Positions 5,379-10,119 of a DNA stretch of 10,119 bases are shown one piece after another. The DNA lies in the NCBI GenBank assembly GCA_050698355.1, contig JBOHBN010000402.1, positions 1-10,119 on the forward strand, given 5' to 3'. The position numbers were made by a program, and so were the translations under genes. The stretch comes from JBOHBN01 sp050698355 (GTDB taxonomy: Bacteria > Actinomycetota > Actinomycetes > Streptosporangiales > WHST01). Numbering within the stretch: position 1 is the first letter of the stretch; every line of letters begins with the position of its first letter. The notes beneath the pieces were generated by a model. That model searched no databases. It was not told the DNA's origin and saw only the letters and a program-made list of their open reading frames with translations.

Positions 5379-6983
5379 GTGGAGATCTTCACGGCGCGGC
5401 ACGTGGAAACGATGGGAACCGACGGATCGGACGCGCAGGGCATCGCGGTGTCCGACGGCCGCGTGGTCGCGGTCGGGCGGGCCAACGACCTGGTCGCACG
5501 CCACGCCGGCGCCACGCGCACCGACTTCGGCGACAGTGTCATCGTCCCCGGCTTGAACGACGCGCACATGCACCTGGTCCAGGCCGCCGAGGACGTGCTG
5601 CACGTCGACGTGTCGTACCGTGCGGTTGGCTCGATCGCCGACATCAAGCAGAAGGTACGCGAGCAGGCCGCGGCGCTACCCGCGGGCAGCTGGATCAGGG
5701 GCAGCAGATACGACGACGGCAAGACCGCCGAGAGCCGTACCCTTTCCAGGGACGACCTGGACAACGCCGCGTCAGACAACCCCGTCCTGGTGATCCACGT
5801 GGCCGGCCACTGGGGCGTGGCGAACTCGGCGGCGCTGCGTGCCGGCGGGATCGACGAGACCACCGCCGATCCGCCGGGCGGTGCGTACGGCCGCGACGCC
5901 GCGGGCCGGCTGAACGGCGTGCTGTACGAGCAGGCGCTGTTCGACTTCGCGTACCCGCAGGTCTCGCACACCGGCAGTACGGTCGCACCGCAGAGCATGC
6001 TCGAGGACAAGCTCGTCGGCCTGCAACGTGCGCAGTCGATGTTCCACGCCGCCGGGCTCACATCCATCGGTGACGCTCTTGTCGGGCCGGACGACGTGGA
6101 GCTGCTCGTCGAGGCGAAGCGGCGCGGCCTTTTGAGCCTGCGCGTCAGCATGCTGATCACCGCAGAGCATTACGACGAGATGCGCCGCCTTGCCGCGTCA
6201 GGGTCGTTCGACGATGATCAGCTGCGCATCCAGGGGATCAAGTCGTTCGTCGACGGCGCGATCGGCGGGCGCACCTGCCTGGTGGAGGAGCCGTTCGAGG
6301 GCACCGAGGACCACGGCATCCAGACCAGGAGCGAGGAGCAGCTGCTCGACACGGTGCGCAGGGCCCAGGAGGATGGCGTGCGCGTCGGCGTCCATGCCAA
6401 CGGTGACAGGGCGATCCGGCTGCTGCTCGATGTGTTCGAGCAGGTCGAACGCGAGCGGCCCCGGCCCGACCTGCATCACCGCATCGAGCACTGCACGATC
6501 GTGTCGGAGGACATCGTGGGCCGCATCGAGCGGCTGGGCGCTATCGCGGTGCCGTTCGGCAGCTACGTCAACTATCACGGCAGCAAGCTGCTCGACTGGT
6601 ACGGCAGCAAGCGGTTGGAGCGCATGTTCGCGCACCGGTGGTTCTGGGACGCGGGCATCTGCGTGGCCGGATCGTCGGACTTCCTGTGCGGGCCGTACGA
6701 GCCGCTGCTCGGGCTGCAGAGCTGCGTGACCAGGCAGGGCTTCGACGGACCGGTGATGGGGGAGAACCAACGGCTCAGCGCCCGCGAGGCGCTTGCCTGC
6801 TACACGACCAACTCCGCGCGCGCGGCGGGTGAGGAGGCGTACAAGGGACGCCTCGAGCCCGGATACCTCGCGGACTTCGTCGTGCTCGGCGACGACCCGC
6901 TGGCCGTGCCCCCCGACACGCTCGGCTCCCTTCCCGTCGAGGCCACGTACGTCGGCGGCCGCAAGGTATGGAGTTCTTCGTGA
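5379..6983 (+). CDS. YtcJ-like metal-dependent amidohydrolase (Amidohydro_3 family)
   Basis: This is a TIM-barrel metal hydrolase of the YtcJ/AepA group, which includes N-substituted formamide deformylase (NfdA) but is mostly uncharacterised. It has the expected length of 534 aa. The N-terminal beta-sandwich strand DGRVVAVG (26-33) leads into VIVPGLNDAHMHL (54-66), whose His63 and His65 are the HxH metal ligands. Further candidate site residues are Lys288 in IKSFVDGAIGG (possible carboxylated lysine), His339 in VGVHANGDRA, His371 in HRIEHC and Asp434 in AGSSDF. The C-terminal LEPGYLADFVVLGDDPL (492-508) closes the sandwich. There is no signal peptide, so it is cytoplasmic. It sits directly behind the transporter genes and overlaps the next hydrolase by 4 bases, so it probably acts on an imported compound. 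The substrate (formamide, amide or cyclic ureide) is not readable. Family sure, reaction unsure. Confidence 0.93.
   Translation: MEIFTARHVETMGTDGSDAQGIAVSDGRVVAVGRANDLVARHAGATRTDFGDSVIVPGLNDAHMHLVQAAEDVLHVDVSYRAVGSIADIKQKVREQAAALPAGSWIRGSRYDDGKTAESRTLSRDDLDNAASDNPVLVIHVAGHWGVANSAALRAGGIDETTADPPGGAYGRDAAGRLNGVLYEQALFDFAYPQVSHTGSTVAPQSMLEDKLVGLQRAQSMFHAAGLTSIGDALVGPDDVELLVEAKRRGLLSLRVSMLITAEHYDEMRRLAASGSFDDDQLRIQGIKSFVDGAIGGRTCLVEEPFEGTEDHGIQTRSEEQLLDTVRRAQEDGVRVGVHANGDRAIRLLLDVFEQVERERPRPDLHHRIEHCTIVSEDIVGRIERLGAIAVPFGSYVNYHGSKLLDWYGSKRLERMFAHRWFWDAGICVAGSSDFLCGPYEPLLGLQSCVTRQGFDGPVMGENQRLSAREALACYTTNSARAAGEEAYKGRLEPGYLADFVVLGDDPLAVPPDTLGSLPVEATYVGGRKVWSSS
6970..6973 (+). promoter_or_regulatory. 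Ribosome binding site favouring the GTG start at 6980
   Basis: GGAG lies 6 bases before a GTG at 6980, which overlaps the upstream stop as GTGA. The competing ATG at 6968 has only AAGG one base upstream, too close to serve it well. The resulting MTVVRAALVQ start matches the usual first beta strand of carbon-nitrogen hydrolases. Confidence 0.5.
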
Positions 6984-7819
6984 CGGTGGTGCGCGCGGCA
7001 CTCGTCCAGGCGTCATGGACGGGCAGCAAGGACTCGATGGTCGAGCGGGGTGTCGCGTACGCGCGCGAGGCGGCCACCCGCGGCGCGCAGGTGGTGTGCT
7101 TCCAGGAACTGTTCTACGGACCGTACTTCTGCCAGGTGCAGGACAACGCCTACCTGGAGTACACCGAGCCGGTGCCGGACGGGCCCACCATGCGGCTGAT
7201 GTGCGACCTCGCCCGCGAGACCGGGCAGGTGCTCATCGTGCCGGTGTACGAGATCGAGCAACCCGGCGTCTACTACAACACCGCCGCGGTCATCGACGCC
7301 GACGGCACGTACCTCGGCAAGCACAGGAAGAACCACATCCCGCAGCTGCCCGGTTTCTGGGAGAAGTTCTACTTCCGGCCGGGCAACCTGGGCTACCCGG
7401 TCTTCGATACCGCGGTCGGTCGCATCGGCGTGTACATCTGCTACGAGCGGCACTTTCCCGAAGGGTGGCGCGCACTCGGCCTCGCTGGCGCGTGGCTGGT
7501 GTTCAACCCGTCGGCGACGAGCCGCGGGCTTTCGGCGCACCTGTGGCAGCTGGAGCAACCCGCGGCGGCCGCCGCGAACGGCTTCTACGTGGGCACCATC
7601 AACCGGGTCGGCGTCGAGCCGCTCGGCGACGATGACTTCTACGGAACGTCGTACTTCGCCGACCCGCGCGGCCAGCTGGTCGGCGACGCTGCGTCGGACC
7701 GTGCCGACGAGCTGGTCGTACGCGACCTCGACACCGCTATGGTCGATGACGTTCGCGCGCAGTGGGCCTTCTACCGCGATCGCAGGCCGGACACGTACGC
7801 GTCGCTCGCGGCGCCGTGA
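6980..7819 (+). CDS. Carbon-nitrogen hydrolase, beta-ureidopropionase-like
   Basis: This is a cytoplasmic thiol amidohydrolase of the nitrilase superfamily. The nearest type I recognise is beta-ureidopropionase (N-carbamoyl-beta-alanine amidohydrolase), which releases CO2 and ammonia from N-carbamoyl beta-amino acids in reductive pyrimidine breakdown. From the GTG start it has 279 aa. The catalytic triad is Glu43 (CFQELFYG), Lys117 (KHRKNHIP) and Cys154 (YICYERHFPE), with Glu128 and Glu192 as likely helpers. The resemblance to eukaryotic UPB1 is continuous: RKNHIP, then GNLGYPVF (135-142), FNPSAT (175-180), INRVG (207-211), FYGTSYFADP (220-229). It lacks the N-terminal extension of the animal enzyme. 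N-carbamoylputrescine amidase or a half-amidase for dicarboxylate monoamides are alternatives. It overlaps the amidohydrolase by 4 bases and precedes a symporter gene by 9. No dihydropyrimidinase or dihydropyrimidine dehydrogenase gene is visible in the window. Confidence 0.92.
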   Translation: MTVVRAALVQASWTGSKDSMVERGVAYAREAATRGAQVVCFQELFYGPYFCQVQDNAYLEYTEPVPDGPTMRLMCDLARETGQVLIVPVYEIEQPGVYYNTAAVIDADGTYLGKHRKNHIPQLPGFWEKFYFRPGNLGYPVFDTAVGRIGVYICYERHFPEGWRALGLAGAWLVFNPSATSRGLSAHLWQLEQPAAAAANGFYVGTINRVGVEPLGDDDFYGTSYFADPRGQLVGDAASDRADELVVRDLDTAMVDDVRAQWAFYRDRRPDTYASLAAP

Positions 7820-7828
7820 GGAGACGAG

Positions 7829-9127
7829 ATGGGCGCTCCGACCACAGGGCCGGCCGAGACGCCGGCCACCACCCGTACGCCGCTTCGGGCGATTTTCGCC
7901 GGCGCGGTGGGCAACGTCATCGAGTGGTACGACTTCTCTGTCTACGGTTACCTCGCCGTTGTGATCTCCGCGGTGTTCTTCCCCACCGGTTCCACGCAGC
8001 TGTTGTTGACGTTCGCGACATTCGGCGTCGGGTTCGTGATGCGGCCGGTCGGCGCGATCGTGCTCGGACACTTCGGCGACAGGCTCGGCCGCAACAAGGC
8101 GCTCATGTTCACCGTCGTGCTGATGGCGGTCTCGACGTTCCTCATCGGTGTCATCCCGTCGTACGCGACGATCGGTATCTGGGCGCCGATCATCCTGCTC
8201 ATCCTCCGCCTGCTGCAGGGGCTGTCCGCGGGCGGGGAGTGGGGCGGCTCCGCGTCGTTCATGGTCGAGTACGCGAGGCAGGACCGACGCGGGTTCATCG
8301 GCAGCTGGCAGCAGTTCACGATCGTGGTCTCGCTACTGCTGGGTGCTGCGGTGGGCACGGCGGTCACGGGCCTGCTGTCCCATGACGCGTTGTACTCGTG
8401 GGGATGGCGGGTTCCGTTCCTCGCGGGCATCATCGTCGGGCCGGTCGGCCTGTACCTGCGGTACGGGATCCCGGACACGCCGAAGTTCCGCGAACTCGAC
8501 GCGAAGGGCAAGGTCGAACGGGCGCCTCTGCTCGAGACGTTCCGGTCGTTCTGGCGCGACATCCTCCGCGCGTTCGGCTTCACGATCGTGTGGACGGTCG
8601 CGTACTACATCTACCTGACCTACCTGCCGACGTACCTGGAGACCGAGGTCGGGCTGTCGAAGACGTTCTCGCTCATTGCGACGATGGTCGAGCTGGCTTT
8701 CATGGCGATACTGGTTCCGTTCATGGGCTTGCTCTCCGATCGCATCGGCCGCAAGCCGATGCTGCTGACGTCCTGCGCACTGTTCATCGTGCTGCCGTTC
8801 CCGCTGTTCGTCGCCGTCGGAGCGTCGAAGGTCGCCGTCATCCTCGTCGTCCTGGCGTTCGCCGCCTCGCTCGCGATCTTCTCCGGCCCGGGGCCCGCGG
8901 CGATCGCGGAGCTGTTCGCTACGAACGTGCGCTACAGCGCGCTGTCCATCCCGTACAACATCGCGACCGCGGCTTTCGGCGGTTTCGCGCCGTTCATCGC
9001 GACGCTGCTGATCAGCGTGTCCGGGGGACAACGTCTCGCACCCACCTTCTACGTCATCGCGGCCGCCGTGGTGAGCTTGTTGACAGTCCTGACGTTCAAG
9101 GAACGGTCCAGAGAGGAACTGCGCTGA
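7829..9127 (+). CDS. MFS transporter, MHS (metabolite:H+ symporter) family
   Basis: This is a proton-coupled importer of the ProP/KgtP/ShiA group, which takes up organic acids, zwitterions and similar metabolites. The 432 aa fit a 12-helix MFS protein. MHS marks are NVIEWYDFSVYGY (29-41) in helix 1 and RLLQGLSAGGEWGGS (127-141) in helix 4. The A-motif loops are GHFGDRLGRNK (80-90) between helices 2 and 3, and GLLSDRIGRKP (300-310) between helices 8 and 9. A hydrophilic loop at about 214-246 separates the halves. It has only a short tail after helix 12, without the coiled-coil extension of E. coli ProP. GAGGAG (7818-7823) is its SD, overlapping the stop of the upstream hydrolase gene. Placement among the hydrolases suggests it carries a substrate or product of the pathway; which one is unknown. 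Confidence 0.94.
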   Translation: MGAPTTGPAETPATTRTPLRAIFAGAVGNVIEWYDFSVYGYLAVVISAVFFPTGSTQLLLTFATFGVGFVMRPVGAIVLGHFGDRLGRNKALMFTVVLMAVSTFLIGVIPSYATIGIWAPIILLILRLLQGLSAGGEWGGSASFMVEYARQDRRGFIGSWQQFTIVVSLLLGAAVGTAVTGLLSHDALYSWGWRVPFLAGIIVGPVGLYLRYGIPDTPKFRELDAKGKVERAPLLETFRSFWRDILRAFGFTIVWTVAYYIYLTYLPTYLETEVGLSKTFSLIATMVELAFMAILVPFMGLLSDRIGRKPMLLTSCALFIVLPFPLFVAVGASKVAVILVVLAFAASLAIFSGPGPAAIAELFATNVRYSALSIPYNIATAAFGGFAPFIATLLISVSGGQRLAPTFYVIAAAVVSLLTVLTFKERSREELR

Positions 9128-9141
9128 ATGGATGGTGACGC

Positions 9142-10032
9142 ATGACTGAAGCCGAGCTGGAGCCCTGGCAGTGGGAGGAGCAGACCTGGCGCGGACACGT
9201 GGAGCACGTACGTGCAGGCCGGTCATTGTCCCCGCGCGCCTGGCCCGGTGGTGCCAGGGCAGCTGTCGCCATCTCGTTCGACTCCGACCATGAGACGATC
9301 CCGTTGCGTGACCGCGACGTCAGCCCGGGCCGGCTCGCGCAGGGCGAGTACGGTTCGCGGGTCGGTGCGCGGCGCATCCTTAGCCTGCTGGAGAGGTACC
9401 AGGCGCCCGCGTCGTTCTTCATGCCGGCGGTATCGGCGCTGCTCCATCCCGAGGAGGTCAAGGACTACGCGGCGGCGGGGCACGAGGTCGCCACGCACGG
9501 ATGGATCCATGAGCGCACGACGCGGCTCGCGCCGAACGACGAGCGCGAGCTCGCGCACCGCGCGGTCGACACGCTGGAGCAGCTGACCGGCACGCGCCCG
9601 GTCGGCGTGCGCACGCCGTCGTGGGACTTCAGCCCGCAGACGCTCGCGATAACCCGCGAGCTGGGGCTCGCCTACGATTCCTCGCTCATGGCCGACGACG
9701 AGCCGTACGAGCTGGTCGAGGACGGTGAGCCCACCGGCGTCGTGGAGATCCCGGTGGAGTGGATTCGCGACGACGCCCCGTACTTCATGATGGAGCGCTA
9801 CGCGTCGCTCCGCCCGTACACGCCGCCGCGCGGGGTGCTGACCATCTGGCGCGACGAGTTCGACGCCGCGTACGCCGAGGGTGGCCTGTTCCAGCTCACC
9901 ATGCACCCGCACATCATCGGGCACCGCTCGCGGATGGCGATTCTCGACGAGCTGTTGCACCACATGGCCACGCATTCGGACGTGTGGTACGCCACACACG
10001 CCCAGGTCGCCGAGTACGTCCGCACCGCCTGA
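9142..10032 (+). CDS. NodB-superfamily hydrolase, PuuE allantoinase/cyclic imidase-like
   Basis: This is a metal-dependent hydrolase of the polysaccharide deacetylase (NodB) fold. The 296 aa show the subgroup of cytoplasmic small-molecule enzymes (PuuE allantoinase, bacterial cyclic imidase, HpPgdA-like) rather than cell-wall deacetylases. There is no signal peptide or membrane anchor, and an N-terminal segment (1-40) precedes the barrel. Motif 1 is ISFDSDHE (44-51) with Asp47/Asp49. The block YGSRVGARRILSLLERY (70-86) is typical of PuuE/HpPgdA. Motif 2 is THGWIHE (118-124) with metal ligands His119 and His123. Motif 3 is GVRTPSWDFS (155-164), and the late His is in LTMHPHIIGHRSRM (252-265). 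The SD is weak (GGTGA at 9134-9138). The gene follows the symporter by 14 bases and is the last of the run. In this setting opening a cyclic imide or ureide ring seems likelier than sugar deacetylation, but that is inference. Confidence 0.88.
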   Translation: MTEAELEPWQWEEQTWRGHVEHVRAGRSLSPRAWPGGARAAVAISFDSDHETIPLRDRDVSPGRLAQGEYGSRVGARRILSLLERYQAPASFFMPAVSALLHPEEVKDYAAAGHEVATHGWIHERTTRLAPNDERELAHRAVDTLEQLTGTRPVGVRTPSWDFSPQTLAITRELGLAYDSSLMADDEPYELVEDGEPTGVVEIPVEWIRDDAPYFMMERYASLRPYTPPRGVLTIWRDEFDAAYAEGGLFQLTMHPHIIGHRSRMAILDELLHHMATHSDVWYATHAQVAEYVRTA

Positions 10033-10034
10033 CC

Positions 10035-10052
10035 GGTTGCGGTTGCGGTTGC
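10035..10052 (+). repeat. GGTTGC hexamer, three perfect tandem copies
   Basis: Three uninterrupted GGTTGC units begin two bases after the stop of the last gene. CAACC (10053-10057) follows directly and can pair with GGTTG of an upstream unit (10041-10045, 7-base loop). CCGGTT (10033-10038) can pair with AACCGG (10061-10066). The block may form a nested hairpin ahead of the larger palindrome. The function is unknown. Confidence 0.7.
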
Positions 10053-10067
10053 CAACCAGTAACCGGA

Positions 10068-10117
10068 AACGTGTCTGTAGCTCAGCTCGCTATAGCGAGC
10101 TGAGCTACTGACACGTT
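10068..10117. terminator. 50-base near-perfect inverted repeat, probable terminator or operator
   Basis: Bases 10077-10108 are a perfect 32-base palindrome centred on TATA (10091-10094). One T-T mismatch (10076/10109) separates it from eight more paired bases on each side, AACGTGTC (10068-10075) and GACACGTT (10110-10117). As RNA it gives a 14-bp stem with a four-base loop (counted from TATA), a single mismatch and then an 8-bp stem. It begins 36 bases after the last stop codon, so a transcription terminator is the first reading. No T-run follows before the window ends two bases later, but many actinobacterial terminators lack one. Each inner arm also contains a direct repeat of AGCTC (10079-10083, 10084-10088), and such symmetric DNA could equally bind a dimeric regulator of a gene beyond the window. 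Confidence 0.65.
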
Positions 10118-10119
10118 GG

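Noticed and set aside
4403..6160. 585-codon open frame on the minus strand
   Set aside because: It runs antisense to livG, livF and the amidohydrolase, all of which have complete family motifs. The antisense product is low-complexity Ser/Arg/Thr-rich and matches nothing I know.
9080..9085. TTGACA -35-like hexamer before the NodB-type gene
   Set aside because: It is inside the end of the symporter gene, and no -10-like hexamer occurs at about 17 bases downstream, so an internal promoter is not supported.
10077..10108. Possible tRNA fragment because of the GTAGCTCAG string
   Set aside because: This resembles a tRNA D-arm, but the sequence is fully explained as a palindrome, and no acceptor, anticodon or T-arm can be formed around it.

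Overview
The window is GC-rich, single-stranded in gene direction (all eight genes on +), and densely packed with overlapping or nearly abutting genes. GTG start codons, strong G+C bias at third codon positions and good AGGAGG-type ribosome binding sites point to an actinobacterium. I cannot place it to genus from sequence alone.

Layout. Bases 1-657 hold the 3' part of a Liv-type (branched-chain amino acid/amide/urea class) ABC substrate-binding protein whose 5' end lies outside the window. After a 75-base gap comes an exported P1/DmpA-type N-terminal-nucleophile aminopeptidase (733-1917). The rest of the transporter follows in the classic order: LivH-like permease (1957-2832), LivM-like permease (2822-3910), LivG-like ATPase (3903-4658) and LivF-like ATPase (4658-5368), each overlapping the previous gene by 1 to 11 bases. 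Downstream are a YtcJ-like metal-dependent amidohydrolase (5379-6983), a carbon-nitrogen hydrolase closely resembling beta-ureidopropionase (6980-7819), an MHS-type major facilitator symporter (7829-9127) and a PuuE/imidase-like member of the NodB polysaccharide-deacetylase superfamily (9142-10032). The largest gap in this second block is 14 bases. The last 87 bases contain a triplicated GGTTGC hexamer and a 50-base near-perfect inverted repeat that the window edge almost cuts.

How the genes may work together (inference). The window encodes two importers and four hydrolases that all attack C-N (amide-type) bonds but belong to four unrelated folds and mechanisms: an Ntn self-processing peptidase, a TIM-barrel metal hydrolase, a Glu-Lys-Cys thiol hydrolase and a NodB metal barrel. 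One of them is exported and sits between the binding-protein gene and the permease genes. The simplest reading is a catabolic operon for an amide, ureide or cyclic-imide compound: outside trimming by the P1 peptidase, uptake by the Liv-type ABC system and/or the MHS symporter, then stepwise intracellular ring opening, decarbamoylation or deamidation. The actual substrate cannot be read from the sequence.

No rRNA, tRNA, CRISPR array, insertion sequence or transcriptional regulator is visible.
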